64,000 bases of DNA from Clostridia bacterium (GCA_017507005.1 JAFWBT010000007.1:1-64000); one strand, 5' to 3'; shown: positions 40,621 to 50,489, counted from the stretch's first letter. The notes: generated from the sequence alone by a model not told the origin. Program-made: numbers and translations.

Positions 40621-41373
40621 ATGGAAATGGTATTATTGACGGCGCTCGGCGTGGGCGGCGCAACGGTTATCGGCGCGGTAATCGGTTTTCTTTTTAAAAA
40701 TATTTCGCATAAATTTTCTGATATCGTGTTATCGTTTGCGGCAGGCGTTATGTTGGCGGCGGCGGTGCTGGGGCTTATCTTGCCCTCGCTCGATTACGGC
40801 GGAAAATGGGGCTTGCTGATTGCGATAGTGGGCATCTTCGTCGGCGCAATCTGCCTGAATTTCGTGGATAAATTAGTGCCGCATTTGCATAAGCTGATGG
40901 GCGCGGATACGGAAGAACATCACAATGCGAATTTGAGCAAAGTGCTGTTGTTCGTAATGGCGATTGCTATTCATAATCTGCCCGAGGGGATTGCGGCAGG
41001 CGTCGGGTTTGGCTCGGGCGATACGTCGCAAGCGTTGATGATAGCAGGGGGTATCGCCCTGCAAAACGTGCCTGAGGGTATGGTGATTATCGGACCGATG
41101 CTCGCGGCAGGGATTTCCAAGAAAAAGACCTTTATCAGCGCGCTCATTACAGGGCTTGTCGAGGTGGTGGGGACGTTGATAGGCTATTTCGCGGTCAGCC
41201 TTGCCTCGGCGGTGTTGCCGTTCGCGCTGGCGTTTGCAGGCGGCACAATGCTGTACGTTATCAGCGACGAAATGATACCCGAAACGCACGCGCACGGCGG
41301 AGAACGCGGCGCGACGTATGCCTTGCTCGTAGGCTTTTGCTTTATGCTCGCAATGGACGTGTTTTTAGGCTAA
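40621..41373 (+). CDS. ZIP family divalent metal transporter
   Basis: ZIP proteins import zinc, iron or manganese. This 250-residue protein has about eight membrane segments, the metal-binding pair HNLPEG (about 119-124) in TM4 and QNVPEG (about 144-149) in TM5, and a His-rich loop EEHHNAN (98-104). A bacterial ZupT/GufA-type member is likely. AAGGA is about ten bases before the ATG. It is a single-gene unit with a consensus promoter and terminator. Confidence 0.92.
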   Translation: MEMVLLTALGVGGATVIGAVIGFLFKNISHKFSDIVLSFAAGVMLAAAVLGLILPSLDYGGKWGLLIAIVGIFVGAICLNFVDKLVPHLHKLMGADTEEHHNANLSKVLLFVMAIAIHNLPEGIAAGVGFGSGDTSQALMIAGGIALQNVPEGMVIIGPMLAAGISKKKTFISALITGLVEVVGTLIGYFAVSLASAVLPFALAFAGGTMLYVISDEMIPETHAHGGERGATYALLVGFCFMLAMDVFLG

Positions 41374-41394
41374 AAATTGTAAAACAATGCAAAA

Positions 41395-41420
41395 AAAGAC
41401 GCTCGAAAGAGCGTCTTTTG
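41395..41420 (+). terminator. Terminator of the ZIP gene
   Basis: AAAGACGCTC / GAGCGTCTTT with tetraloop GAAA, followed by TGTGTTTT. Confidence 0.9.
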
Positions 41421-41438
41421 TGTTTTATCTAAAAATCG

Positions 41439-41455
41439 TTCAACTCGTACCTGCC
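41439..41455 (-). repeat. Dispersed repeat copy 13 (CAGGTA class)
   Basis: On the minus strand GGCAGGTACGAGTTGAA. It is 27 bp from copy 14 in the same orientation. Confidence 0.65.
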
Positions 41456-41481
41456 TCTATCCAATGAATACGTCGTTATAA

Positions 41482-41503
41482 TTCAACGCGTACATGGGTG
41501 TGG
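41482..41503 (-). repeat. Dispersed repeat copy 14 (CCCATGTA class)
   Basis: On the minus strand ACACCCATGTACGCGTTGAA, 18 bp from the end of the next gene. Confidence 0.7.
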
Positions 41504-41520
41504 GGTTTGCGAATTGTGAT

Positions 41521-43149
41521 TTACTGTAAAAAACCTTGTACGTAGGCTTTCAACTCGCAAAGCTTTGCTTTCGCCGTTGTTTCATTTTCCGCGCGTACTT
41601 GGAGATAGATTTTCAGCTTAGGTTCGGTGCCGCTAGGGCGAATAAGCACGCGATAGTTTTCGTTCTTAAAACGCAAAACATCGCTCTTGGGTAAGCCGTC
41701 CACACCGCAAGCAAAATCGGTGAATACGAGTTCTTGTCCGTCGAACGTCATCTTGGGATTGCTACGGATAGAGCGTATGATTGCCTGCATATTTTCCATA
41801 CCGTCTTTGCCGGGCATAGAGATAGAGAACAGGTCGGTGCCGTAATAGCCGTAGCGCGCGTAAATTTCGCACAGCACGTTCCAAAGGCTCTTGCCTTGCG
41901 ATTTGTAATAGGCAGACGCTTCGGCAATCATCATAACGGCGGAAACGGCATCCTTATCCCGTGCGTGCGTACCCACGAGATAGCCGTAGCTCTCTTCCAA
42001 ACCAAACACGTAATTATCCGTTTGGTCGAGTGCCTCACCGATATATTTAAAGCCCGTCAGCACTTCTTTCACGTTCGCGCCGTACTCGTCCGCCATATTA
42101 AAGACGAGGTCGGTGGTGACGATGGTCTTTACGACGGTGGGGTTTGCGCCCAGCGTGCCGTTTTCCTTCTTTTTAGAAAGGATATAATAGAGCAGAATAC
42201 AGCCCGTTTCGTTGCCGTTGAGCAGGCGATATTCGCCTTGGTCGTCCTTGACGGCAATACCGATACGGTCAGCGTCGTGGTCGGTCGCCATAACGAGGTC
42301 GGCATTATGCGCTTTCGCGTCGCGCAGGGCAAGGTCGAGCGCCGCCTTTTCCTCGGGGTTGGGATAGGGGCAGGTGGTAAACGTCGGGTCGGGTAATTCC
42401 TGCTCCTTTACGATATGCAAATCGCGAACGCCCAGCTCGGTGAGGATTGCCTGCACGTATTTCATACCCGTGCCGTGCAAGGGTGTGTATACCACCGAGG
42501 GAGTATTTTCAGCGGAAATTTTCGTGAGCGAGAATTTTTTAATCTCTTTCAAGAACTCCGTTTTCACTTCGTCGTTTAAGATACGGATGTTGTTCTCGTT
42601 TGCCGTGTACGGCGTGAAATATCCGTACGCGTTGATGTTTTCCGTAATCTTCGCTGCCGCGCCGTCAGTGATTTGGCAGCCGTGCTCGTTATACACCTTA
42701 TACCCGTTATATTCCTTGGGATTGTGGCTCGCCGTGATGACGATACCCGCCTGCGCTTTCAAATAGCGCACGGCAAAGGAAAGCACGGGGGTGGGGGTGA
42801 GCTCGGAGAATACGTACGCCGTAATCCCTTTGGCGGACAATACTTCCGCCGCCACGCGCGCAAAATATTCCGATTTGTTACGGCTGTCGTAGGCGATAGC
42901 CACGCTGATAGCCCTGCCTTTGTACGTTTCCAAAAGATAATCGGCAAGCCCGAAGGTCGCTCTGCCAACGGTGTAGCGGTTCATACGGTTCGTGCCCGCG
43001 CCGATAACACCGCGCAAACCGCCTGTACCGAACGCGAGCGCGCGGTAAAATCTGTCCTCAATCGCCGCGTCGTCCTTTTCAATTGCGAGCAGTTCTTCTC
43101 TTATATCCGCCTCTAAGGGCTGCGCCAACCATTGCTTGTATTCCGTCAT
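41521..43149 (-). CDS. Phosphoglucomutase/phosphomannomutase (PgcA-like alpha-phosphohexomutase)
   Basis: This 542-residue phosphohexomutase is a canonical version: FGTGGLRG near the start (40-47), phosphoserine loop TASHNPKEYNGYK (about 139-151), Mg site DHDADRIG (about 291-298), sugar loop GLEESYGY (about 385-392), and phosphate loop RPSGTEPKLKIY (about 509-520). Length and motifs fit the Bacillus PgcA group, which makes glucose 1-phosphate. It differs from the divergent homologue at 12.8 kb. The ribosome site ACGGAGAG is well placed and a sigma-A promoter is upstream. Its product could feed the UDP-sugar pyrophosphorylase at 18.6 kb. Confidence 0.93.
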   Translation of the reverse strand: MTEYKQWLAQPLEADIREELLAIEKDDAAIEDRFYRALAFGTGGLRGVIGAGTNRMNRYTVGRATFGLADYLLETYKGRAISVAIAYDSRNKSEYFARVAAEVLSAKGITAYVFSELTPTPVLSFAVRYLKAQAGIVITASHNPKEYNGYKVYNEHGCQITDGAAAKITENINAYGYFTPYTANENNIRILNDEVKTEFLKEIKKFSLTKISAENTPSVVYTPLHGTGMKYVQAILTELGVRDLHIVKEQELPDPTFTTCPYPNPEEKAALDLALRDAKAHNADLVMATDHDADRIGIAVKDDQGEYRLLNGNETGCILLYYILSKKKENGTLGANPTVVKTIVTTDLVFNMADEYGANVKEVLTGFKYIGEALDQTDNYVFGLEESYGYLVGTHARDKDAVSAVMMIAEASAYYKSQGKSLWNVLCEIYARYGYYGTDLFSISMPGKDGMENMQAIIRSIRSNPKMTFDGQELVFTDFACGVDGLPKSDVLRFKNENYRVLIRPSGTEPKLKIYLQVRAENETTAKAKLCELKAYVQGFLQ

Positions 43150-43181
43150 AATAACTCTCCGTTTGTTTTTTATTTTTTTCT

Positions 43182-43210
43182 ATTATAGCATAAAGTTTTT
43201 TCTTTTTCAA
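43182..43210 (-). promoter_or_regulatory. Sigma-A promoter of the PgcA-like gene
   Basis: On the minus strand TTGAAA (43205-43210), 17 bp, TATAAT (43182-43187). Confidence 0.85.
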
Positions 43211-43316
43211 GCGTTGGGCGAAAAAGGATAAAAAAATATACGAAAAAAGTCTAAACAGAAATGCTATATAAAAATAAAAACAAATACTAAAAAAACGTGC
43301 TTTTTTATAAAAAGCA

Positions 43317-43347
43317 GGGAGCATGTACGCGTTGAACGCTTTTTTTG
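43317..43347 (+). repeat. Dispersed repeat copy 15 (CATGTA class)
   Basis: GGGAGCATGTACGCGTTGAA then CGCTTTTTTT. The short GCG/CGC pair plus T run could act as a weak terminator. Confidence 0.7.
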
Positions 43348-43466
43348 AGGATCATAACAGAGCGAAAAACGTTAAAAAAAGAAAACGAAAAAACAGGTTT
43401 TTCATTTCCAAAAACCACGCAAAGAAAAAAGTGGAAAAAATGCAACGTTTTTTTTCGATAAGGTAC

Positions 43467-43495
43467 TTGATTTCTCGGGAATTATATTGTATAAT
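43467..43495 (+). promoter_or_regulatory. Sigma-A promoter of fucI
   Basis: TTGATT (43467-43472), 17 bp, TATAAT (43490-43495). Confidence 0.83.
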
Positions 43496-43538
43496 GAGGG
43501 TATCTAAATTGATAAAAATATCGGAGGAAAATATACTT

Positions 43539-45377
43539 ATGGCAAAATCCAGATATATCGGGGATTATCCCGTAATCGGTATTCGTCCTATCGTGGACGG
43601 CAGACGTGGCCCTATGCAGCTTCGTGAGAGCTTGGAAGGGCAGGTAATGGCAATGGCGAACGCCGCGAAAAAGCTGTTTGAGGAAAACCTTTTCTATTCC
43701 AACGGCGAACCTGTAAAGGTCGTAATGGCGGATACGTCTATTGGTAGAGTGCCCGAAGCGGCGGCTTGCGCGAGCAAGTTCCAAAAAGAAGGCGTTAGCA
43801 TTACGTTGTCCGTTACCCCTTGCTGGTGCTACGGCTCGGAAACGATGGATATGGATCCCACGACGATTAAGGCGGTGTGGGGCTTTAACGGTACGGAACG
43901 TCCCGGTGCAGTATATCTTGCGGCTGTTTTGGCAGGTCACGCACAGAAAGGTTTGCCCGCGTTCGGTATTTACGGCCACGAAGTACAAGACCGTGATATG
44001 GTGACGACGATTCCCGACGACGTAAAAGAAAAATTGTTGCGTTTCGGTCGCGCGGCGGTAGCGGTTGCGACGATGCGCGGTAAGTCGTATTTGCAAATCG
44101 GTTCGCAATGTATGGGTATTGCAGGCTCGATTATCGATCAGGATTTTATGGAATCCTACCTTGGTATGCGCGTAGAATCGGTGGACGAAGTAGAAATTCT
44201 CCGTCGTATGGAAGAAGGTATTTATAACGAAGAAGAATATCAAAAGGCGCTCGCTTGGACGAAAGAACATTGCAAGATGGGCAGAGACGACAACCCCGAG
44301 AGCGTAGAATTCCTCGGCAAAGAACGCCGTATCAAATTCACGGACGAAGAAAAGGAAAAGCAGTGGGAATTCACCGTTAAGATGTATTGCATCATCAAAG
44401 ACCTTATGGCAGGCAATAAAAATCTTCCCGACGGCTTTGAAGAAGAAAAGGTTGGTCATAACGCGATTGCAGGCGGTTTCCAAGGTCAAAGACAGTGGAC
44501 GGACCACTGGCCCAACTGCGACTATCCCGAGGCATTGCTCAGCTCCACGTTCGATTACGAGGGCGCAAGAGAACCGTATACGCTCGCTACGGAAAACGAC
44601 GTTTTGAACGGTTTGGGTATGTTGTTTATGCGTTTGCTTACGCACAGAGCGCAGATTTTCGCCGACGTTCGTACCTATTGGAGCGGCGAAGCTACCGAAC
44701 GTGTTACGGGCTATAAGTTGGAAGGCAAAGCGAAAGAATCCAACGGTATTATCCACCTGTTGAATTCGGGTGCGGCTTGCTTGGACGCTTGCGGCGAATG
44801 TAAAGACGAAAACGGCAACGCTACTATGAAGAGATGGTGGGAAGTTACCGATGAAGATATCAAGAAGATGACGGACGCTACCGTTTGGTGCGAAGCGGGC
44901 TTTGACAACTTCCGTGGCGGCGGTTTCTCCAGCCATTACACGACGAAGGCGGAAATGCCTTGCACTATGATTCGTTTGAACCTTGTAAAAGGTCTTGGTC
45001 CCGTTCTCCAAATCGCAGAAGGCTGGACGGTAAATCTGCCTGACGAAGTATCCGATACGTTGATGGAAAGAACGAACCCGACGTGGCCTTGCACTTGGTT
45101 TGCACCTCGTTGCGACGGCAAGGAAGGCAGCCCGTTCAAGACGGCGTATGAAGTAATGCAGAACTGGGGCGCTAACCACGGCGCAATTTCCTATGGCCAT
45201 ATCGGTGCAGACCTTATCACGATGTGCTCGATGCTCCGTATCCCCGTATGTATGCACAATGTTCCCGAAGACGAAATTTATCGTCCTGCGGCTTGGAACG
45301 CATTTGGTATGGATAAGGAAGGTCAGGACTATCGCGCTTGCCAGACGTACGGACCTCTGTATAAAAACTACAAATAA
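43539..45377 (+). CDS. fucI: L-fucose isomerase
   Basis: FucI converts L-fucose to L-fuculose, the first step of fucose breakdown. The 612-residue protein matches the family along its length: [20 protein letters not shown] near the start, the central [23 protein letters not shown], and the C-terminal [21 protein letters not shown]. Metal ligands should lie in the GFQGQR and HIGAD regions. GGAGG is ten bases before the ATG at 43539. Fuculokinase, aldolase and a transporter are not in this window. With the GH95 enzyme it points to use of host glycans. Confidence 0.95.
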   Translation: MAKSRYIGDYPVIGIRPIVDGRRGPMQLRESLEGQVMAMANAAKKLFEENLFYSNGEPVKVVMADTSIGRVPEAAACASKFQKEGVSITLSVTPCWCYGSETMDMDPTTIKAVWGFNGTERPGAVYLAAVLAGHAQKGLPAFGIYGHEVQDRDMVTTIPDDVKEKLLRFGRAAVAVATMRGKSYLQIGSQCMGIAGSIIDQDFMESYLGMRVESVDEVEILRRMEEGIYNEEEYQKALAWTKEHCKMGRDDNPESVEFLGKERRIKFTDEEKEKQWEFTVKMYCIIKDLMAGNKNLPDGFEEEKVGHNAIAGGFQGQRQWTDHWPNCDYPEALLSSTFDYEGAREPYTLATENDVLNGLGMLFMRLLTHRAQIFADVRTYWSGEATERVTGYKLEGKAKESNGIIHLLNSGAACLDACGECKDENGNATMKRWWEVTDEDIKKMTDATVWCEAGFDNFRGGGFSSHYTTKAEMPCTMIRLNLVKGLGPVLQIAEGWTVNLPDEVSDTLMERTNPTWPCTWFAPRCDGKEGSPFKTAYEVMQNWGANHGAISYGHIGADLITMCSMLRIPVCMHNVPEDEIYRPAAWNAFGMDKEGQDYRACQTYGPLYKNYK

Positions 45378-45404
45378 TATCCTATAAAAAAGTGTCGCAT
45401 AAAG

Positions 45405-45444
45405 ATTTACCCTCTGAATTGCAATTCGGAGGGTAAATTTTTTA
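45405..45444 (+). terminator. Terminator of fucI
   Basis: ATTTACCCTCTGAATT / AATTCGGAGGGTAAAT is a nearly perfect 16 bp stem followed by TTTTTT. Confidence 0.9.
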
Positions 45445-45455
45445 AAGACAGAATA

Positions 45456-45484
45456 TTGACATTTCTAGGCAGTTATGATATAAT
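45456..45484 (+). promoter_or_regulatory. Sigma-A promoter of the GH78-like gene
   Basis: TTGACA (45456-45461), 17 bp, TATAAT (45479-45484). Confidence 0.88.
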
Positions 45485-45514
45485 AACGCTACTATCAGTC
45501 ATGAGGTGGACGTG

Positions 45515-47380
45515 ATGTTGAAAGAAAAATGGATTTGGCCGAAAAACGATACGTTTGAAAAGGATAGCTATGCGGAATTTATCGGGAAATTTACCGCAAA
45601 TCCGCAGGAGAAAGTGGAAATACATATCGCTTGCGACAGCGTGTATAACGTAGAAATCAACGGCGAACTGGCAGCGTTTGGCGCGTGCGCCGATTATCCA
45701 CACCGCAAAGTGTACGACAGCGTGGATATCACGGCGTACTGCAAGACGGATAACGACGTAAAAATCACCGTTTGGTATATCGGTGAGGGTAGCTCCACTT
45801 ATAAAATAGGGGATAGGGGCTTGGCGTTCAAAATTTGCCAAGGCGAAAACGTCCTGATTCGCAGTAGTGAGGAGATTCTTTCCCGTAAAAATATCAACTA
45901 TAAAAACGGCTATGCAAAGATGATTACGTCGCAGCTAGGGATTTCTTATCTTTACGACAACACCGTGGAAAACAACCTTGCCTATGAAAAGAGCGAGGTG
46001 AGAAAAGAGGAGTTTGTTGCCTATCCGCGCGGCAGAAAGAACTGCGTTTTAAAAGGCAGAGTGCCCGTGAAAATCCGCAAGATAGAGGATGGATACCAAA
46101 TCGAGTGGGAGAAAGAAGCAGTTGGTTTTTTAGAACTCGATGTTGTCAGCCCCAAGGCACAAAAACTCACGATAGCCTACGGCGAGCATATTGAAATGGG
46201 CGGAAGAGTTATTCATCAGCTTGACAGTCGCGATTTCAGCGTGGAATTTATCGCCAAAGCGGGGGAGAATACTTTCCGCAACGCGTTCCGCCGTTTGGCT
46301 GGGCGGTATCTTGAAATAAAGTGCGAAACGGAGCTGGAAATCCGCTACGTGGGTTTGAACGAGGTTATTTATCCGCAAAAAATAAAAGACCGCAAATTCA
46401 GCGATCCTTTGTTGCAAAAAATATACGATACTTGCGTACATACGCTCGTGTGCTGTATGCACGATCATTACGAGGATTGTCCTTGGCGCGAGCAGGCTTT
46501 TTATACGATGGACAGCCGAAACCGAATGCTGTGCGGTTATTATGCCTTTGAGGGCACGGAATATCAAGAGAGCAACCTTGCGCTGATTGCCGACGGCTTG
46601 CGCGCGGAAAATCTTTTGGATATTTGCTATCCCTCGGAAAAGAAATACGCGATACCCTTCTTTTCGCTGATTTTCCCTATTCAGCTGTACGAATACAGTG
46701 TGTATGGGAACAATCGCGCGCTCGTGGAGAGCTTGATTCCCACCGCGCGCCGTATCTTGGACGGTTTTAGAGAAAGAATCGACCAAACGGGGCTGATTCC
46801 TGCGCTCAAAGGGCATTGGAATTTTTACGAATGGACGGACGGCAGCTCCGCTCTTAACGAGTGTGGCGGCGTAGAACAGCCGTTGCATTACGATTTGATT
46901 TTGAACTGCGCGTACGTGTACGCTTGTGATATTTTTGAAAAACTCACGGGCGAAAAGACGGATACTTCCGCGATAAAACGTGCCATTTATGAGAATTTCT
47001 ACGACGCGGAAAGGGGCTTGTATAAGCTGTGCCTTTCGGGCGAAGCGAAATTCAGCAAGCTGGGCAACGCGTACGCCGCGCTTATCGGGCTTGACACCGA
47101 GGGCTTTGTAGAACGAATGATGAGCGACGACGTAATCGACGTTTCGCTGTCTATGCGCGCGTTCTATTACGACGCGTTGTTAAAAGCCGACGAGAATTAT
47201 AAAACGTATATCCTTGAAGACATCAAGACGCGCTATAAAAGGATGCTCGACGCAGGCGCGACGACGTTCTGGGAAACGGAAGACGGCTGGGATGATTTCG
47301 CGCATTCGGGCAGTCTTTGCCACGGTTGGAGCGCTTTGCCCGTCTACTATTTGTTATTGTTTGGAATAAACGAAGACTAA
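45515..47380 (+). CDS. GH78-like alpha-L-rhamnosidase family protein
   Basis: This 621-residue protein follows the GH78 plan: an N-terminal beta-sandwich starting WIWP, then the (alpha/alpha)6 barrel with HDHYEDCPWREQAFYTMDSR (about 314-333) matching the DCPxRDE..GD acid/base region, and ATTFWE...GSLCHGWSALPVYYL near the end. There is no signal peptide, so it should act in the cytoplasm. Terminal rhamnose or a related deoxysugar is the likely target. GAGGTG lies five bases before the ATG at 45515; the GTG at 45506 is inside the ribosome site. Its end is 5 bp from the convergent nadE end. Confidence 0.8.
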   Translation: MLKEKWIWPKNDTFEKDSYAEFIGKFTANPQEKVEIHIACDSVYNVEINGELAAFGACADYPHRKVYDSVDITAYCKTDNDVKITVWYIGEGSSTYKIGDRGLAFKICQGENVLIRSSEEILSRKNINYKNGYAKMITSQLGISYLYDNTVENNLAYEKSEVRKEEFVAYPRGRKNCVLKGRVPVKIRKIEDGYQIEWEKEAVGFLELDVVSPKAQKLTIAYGEHIEMGGRVIHQLDSRDFSVEFIAKAGENTFRNAFRRLAGRYLEIKCETELEIRYVGLNEVIYPQKIKDRKFSDPLLQKIYDTCVHTLVCCMHDHYEDCPWREQAFYTMDSRNRMLCGYYAFEGTEYQESNLALIADGLRAENLLDICYPSEKKYAIPFFSLIFPIQLYEYSVYGNNRALVESLIPTARRILDGFRERIDQTGLIPALKGHWNFYEWTDGSSALNECGGVEQPLHYDLILNCAYVYACDIFEKLTGEKTDTSAIKRAIYENFYDAERGLYKLCLSGEAKFSKLGNAYAALIGLDTEGFVERMMSDDVIDVSLSMRAFYYDALLKADENYKTYILEDIKTRYKRMLDAGATTFWETEDGWDDFAHSGSLCHGWSALPVYYLLLFGINED

Positions 47381-47385
47381 ACGTC

Positions 47386-48126
47386 TTACTTTTCAGGAAC
47401 GTAAGGGAAAGCAGGAATAGGCTTTAATTTAAACTCGTTCAGCGTATGCAAACGGTCGATTTTGGCTTTCTTTTCCGCGTCTTCACAAACGCCCGTGCGG
47501 ATATATTCGTCCAGCATAGCGTAGGTAAAACCAAGATTATCTTCATCCGTCCGATCGGTCAATCCGTCGGACGGTACTTTTTCTACGAGGTCGATAGGCA
47601 GTTGGAGATGCTTGCCGATTTCTTTCACTTCGCGTACGGTCAACTGTCCAAGTGGCGCAAAATCGCCTGCCGCGTCGCCGTAACGGGTGGAATAGCCCAC
47701 CCAGTCCTCGGAAAGATTGCAGGTGTTTGCCACGCGTCCGTTCATCGATTGCGAAAGGGCATAAAGCGTGGACATACGGATACGCGGAGGGAGATTTACC
47801 CGCGTTTGACGGCTGATATCCAGCCCCGCTTTTTCGAGGGAATCGAGTACGCCGTCCACCGCTTTTTTGATGTTGCAAACGTAATTCGGGATACCCAGGT
47901 ACGCGACGAGCCGTTTTGCACAGTCGATATCGGGCTGTTCGCCGTTTGGCATTAAAACGCCGATAACGCGGTCTTTCCCCAACGCTTTTACACACAGCGC
48001 GGCGACGATACTCGAATCCTTGCCGCCTGAAATCCCAACGACGGCGTTGCAGCCTTTGCCGTTGGCGTCAAACCAATCCCGTATCCATTGTACGACGTTT
48101 TCCGTCGTTTTTTCTACGTTGAACAT
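47386..48126 (-). CDS. nadE: NAD+ synthase, ammonia-dependent
   Basis: NadE amidates nicotinate adenine dinucleotide to NAD. The protein has the ATP-pyrophosphatase P-loop GISGGKDSS (about 31-39) and the substrate motifs VANTCNLSEDWVGYSTRYGD and DGLTDRTDEDNLGF. The length of 246 aa without an N-terminal amidase domain means ammonia is the nitrogen donor. The frame runs 39 codons further, but AAGGAGG lies six bases before the ATG at 48126. glnN lies directly upstream on the same strand, a sensible pairing of nitrogen genes. Confidence 0.94.
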   Translation of the reverse strand: MFNVEKTTENVVQWIRDWFDANGKGCNAVVGISGGKDSSIVAALCVKALGKDRVIGVLMPNGEQPDIDCAKRLVAYLGIPNYVCNIKKAVDGVLDSLEKAGLDISRQTRVNLPPRIRMSTLYALSQSMNGRVANTCNLSEDWVGYSTRYGDAAGDFAPLGQLTVREVKEIGKHLQLPIDLVEKVPSDGLTDRTDEDNLGFTYAMLDEYIRTGVCEDAEKKAKIDRLHTLNEFKLKPIPAFPYVPEK

Positions 48127-48160
48127 ATATTGCCTCCTTACGTTTTCGTCGTAGATATAG

Positions 48161-48188
48161 CAAGCCTTCGGTATCGTCCGAAGGCTTG
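48161..48188 (-). terminator. Hairpin between glnN and nadE
   Basis: CAAGCCTTCGG / CCGAAGGCTTG is a perfect 11 bp stem with a 6-base loop. No T run follows on the minus strand, so it may be an mRNA processing or stability element rather than a terminator. Confidence 0.55.
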
Positions 48189-48200
48189 TTCGTTGTTGCG

Positions 48201-50291
48201 TTATACGCCAAAGAGCAGATCGCCGTACGTCGGGATCGGCCAATATTCAGCGGAAACGAGGTTTTCCAGCTCGTCTGCGCTCGCGCGTAATTTTTCCATA
48301 ACGGGCAGAATTTTGTCCTTGTAATACACGGACAGCTTTGCCGCGCCCTTTACCTTTTTCGTGCCGTCGAGGGCTTTTTCCAAAGCCTGCACGCTCGCGT
48401 AGGCATTTGCCGTTAGCGTAGAAATCGCCGTCAGCGTTTCTTTTTCATACGAACAATCGAGCGAATCGCACACCGCTTTTTTCGCCAAAATCGTTTCGCT
48501 CAGCGCACGCGCGTATTTGCTCACCGCTGGTAAGATTTCCTTTTTCGCCATATCTGCCATAGCTTTCGCCTCGATATTGACGAGATTGCAATAGCTCTCT
48601 AAGAGTATTTCCAAACGGGAATACATTTCACGCTCGGTGTATACCTTGTGCGAGGTAAACAGAGCGATATTCTTTTCCTTGACGAAATAGGGCAGAGCGT
48701 CGGGGGTTGTTTTCAGATTGAGCAGACCTCGTTTTGCCGCCTCTTTCAGCCATGCGTCGTCGTAGCCGTTGCCGTTGAAAATAATGCGTTTGTGTTCGGT
48801 GATGACGCGCTTGATAAGGTCGTGCAACGCCGTTTCAAAATTGTCGGCGGTTTCCAATTCGTCCGCGAACTGTTTAAGAATTTCCGCAACGGCGGTGTTG
48901 ATAATCGTGTTGGGACCGGAAACGGACGCCGAAGAGCCGAGCATACGGAATTCAAATTTATTACCCGTGAACGCGAAGGGGGAAGTACGGTTTCTGTCCG
49001 TCGTATCCTTCGGAAATTTGGGCAAAGTATGCACGCCGACACGCATCAGTTCTTTTTCCTTTGCGCCGTACGGCTCGTCTTTTTCAATGGATTCCAGCAC
49101 TTCCGTCAGCTCCGTGCCCAAGAAAATGGACACGACGGCAGGGGGTGCTTCGTGCGCGCCAAGACGGTGGTCGTTGCCAGCCGTGGCTACGGATACGCGC
49201 AAAAGGTCTTGATAGTCGTCCACCGCTTTCAAAATCGCGCAGAGGAATAATAAGAACTGCGCGTTCTCGCTCGGCGTGTCGCCCGGTTCTAACAGGTTTA
49301 CGCCCGTGTTGGTGGAAATGGACCAGTTGTTATGCTTACCGCTGCCGTTCACGCCCGCGAAGGGTTTTTCGTGGAGCAGACACACCATATCGTGCTTTTT
49401 GGCGATTTTTTGCATAATTTCCATCGTCAGCTGATTGTGGTCGGCTGCGATATTCGTCGTGGTGAATACGGGTGCGAGTTCGTGCTGTGCAGGCGCCGCT
49501 TCGTTGTGTTCGGTCTTTGCCAAAACGCCCAGCTTCCACAGCTCCTCGTTGAGGTCGTTCATAAACGCCTGCACGCGGGGCTTGATAACGCCGTAATAAT
49601 GTCCCTCAAGCTCTTGTCCCTTGGGAGGCGGAGCGCCGAAAAGGGTACGCCCTGTATATACGAGGTCTTTTCTCTTTTTAAATATTTCCTTATCCACGAG
49701 GAAATATTCCTGCTCGGGACCAACCGTCGTTTTAACGGAAGTAACGTCCTCGTTGCCAAACAGCTTTAATACGCGCATAGCTTGGCGGTTGATGGCTTCC
49801 ATAGAACGAAGAAGGGGAGTTTTTTGGTCGAGCGCGTCGCCGCCGTACGAACAAAAAGCGGTAGGGATACACAGTACGCCGTCTTTAATAAACGCGTACG
49901 AGGTAGCGTCCCACGCCGTATAGCCGCGCGCTTCAAACGTCGCGCGAAGCCCGCCCGAGGGGAAAGAGGACGCGTCCGTTTCACCGCGGACGAGTTCTTT
50001 ACCCGAAAATTCCATAATGACTCTGCCGCCCTCGTCGGGGGAGATAAAGCTGTCGTGCTTTTCGGCGGTGATGCCCGTCATGGGTTGGAACCAATGCGTA
50101 TAATGGGTAGCACCCAAAGAGATTGCCCAGTCTTTCATGGCGGCGGCAACAGCGTTCGCAACGGATAAATTCAGGCTTCTGCCGTCTTTAATCGTGCGTT
50201 TTAACGTGTTGTAAATCTCTTCGGAGAGCATCGATTTCATCACTTTGTCGTCAAAAACCATACAGCCAAAATAATCGGACACGAGTTTCAT
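48201..50291 (-). CDS. glnN: Glutamine synthetase type III
   Basis: GSIII makes glutamine from glutamate, ammonia and ATP. The 696-residue length and motifs are typical of type III, which differs from GlnA: FPSGGLRATFEARGYTAWD, VGPEQEYFLVD (about 205-215), TEHNEAAPAQHELAP (about 274-288), HEKPFAGVNGSGKHNNWS (about 324-341), and the arginine-rich RNRTSPFAFTGNKFEFR (about 440-456). GAAGGAG precedes the ATG. It has a consensus promoter and a 190-base structured leader, so control by nitrogen state is likely. Confidence 0.96.
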   Translation of the reverse strand: MKLVSDYFGCMVFDDKVMKSMLSEEIYNTLKRTIKDGRSLNLSVANAVAAAMKDWAISLGATHYTHWFQPMTGITAEKHDSFISPDEGGRVIMEFSGKELVRGETDASSFPSGGLRATFEARGYTAWDATSYAFIKDGVLCIPTAFCSYGGDALDQKTPLLRSMEAINRQAMRVLKLFGNEDVTSVKTTVGPEQEYFLVDKEIFKKRKDLVYTGRTLFGAPPPKGQELEGHYYGVIKPRVQAFMNDLNEELWKLGVLAKTEHNEAAPAQHELAPVFTTTNIAADHNQLTMEIMQKIAKKHDMVCLLHEKPFAGVNGSGKHNNWSISTNTGVNLLEPGDTPSENAQFLLFLCAILKAVDDYQDLLRVSVATAGNDHRLGAHEAPPAVVSIFLGTELTEVLESIEKDEPYGAKEKELMRVGVHTLPKFPKDTTDRNRTSPFAFTGNKFEFRMLGSSASVSGPNTIINTAVAEILKQFADELETADNFETALHDLIKRVITEHKRIIFNGNGYDDAWLKEAAKRGLLNLKTTPDALPYFVKEKNIALFTSHKVYTEREMYSRLEILLESYCNLVNIEAKAMADMAKKEILPAVSKYARALSETILAKKAVCDSLDCSYEKETLTAISTLTANAYASVQALEKALDGTKKVKGAAKLSVYYKDKILPVMEKLRASADELENLVSAEYWPIPTYGDLLFGV

Positions 50292-50483
50292 ATGCGGTTC
50301 TCCTTCGTAGATAATTAGCGTAATAATAACGTGCTTTTTTAGCGCGTTTTTTGCATAGCGACACGGCGCAAGCGTCCTTTGTGGATTTTATAAAAGAGTG
50401 GACGAATCTGTGCAAACGTCAATGCAAATAAGGAAAGGCAAAGGCAACAGGGTAGTATCACCTCGTGGCGCCTCTGCCATTAT
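50292..50483 (-). promoter_or_regulatory. Structured leader of glnN
   Basis: The leader is about 192 bases. Near its 5' end GGCAGAGGC pairs with GCCTTTGCC (one mismatch), enclosing GCCACGAGGTGATACTACCC. A Gly/Leu-type T-box, lysine or glutamine riboswitch could not be recognised. The region may bind a regulator or be an uncharacterised element. Confidence 0.45.
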
Positions 50484-50489
50484 GCGTAT

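Larger units (their letters stand above)
43150..43538 (+). other. Divergent gene-free gap with two promoters and one repeat
   Basis: It contains the minus-strand promoter of the phosphohexomutase, a dispersed repeat copy and the fucI promoter. A frame beginning at 43323 joins fucI but carries the promoter inside it, so it is not counted as coding. Confidence 0.6.

Noticed and set aside
43323..43538. N-terminal extension of fucI from an ATG inside the repeat
   Set aside because: A sigma-A promoter (43467-43495) and a good ribosome site lie inside the extension, and relatives begin near the ATG at 43539.
43482..45257. Long open frame (591 codons) on the minus strand opposite fucI
   Set aside because: Same reason: the plus-strand frame is a full, conserved L-fucose isomerase.
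50292..50483. Lysine riboswitch or T-box in the glnN leader
   Set aside because: AGAGGCGC followed by GTGATACT recalls the lysine riboswitch start, but the later conserved parts are missing; no T-box TGGN motif is seen.
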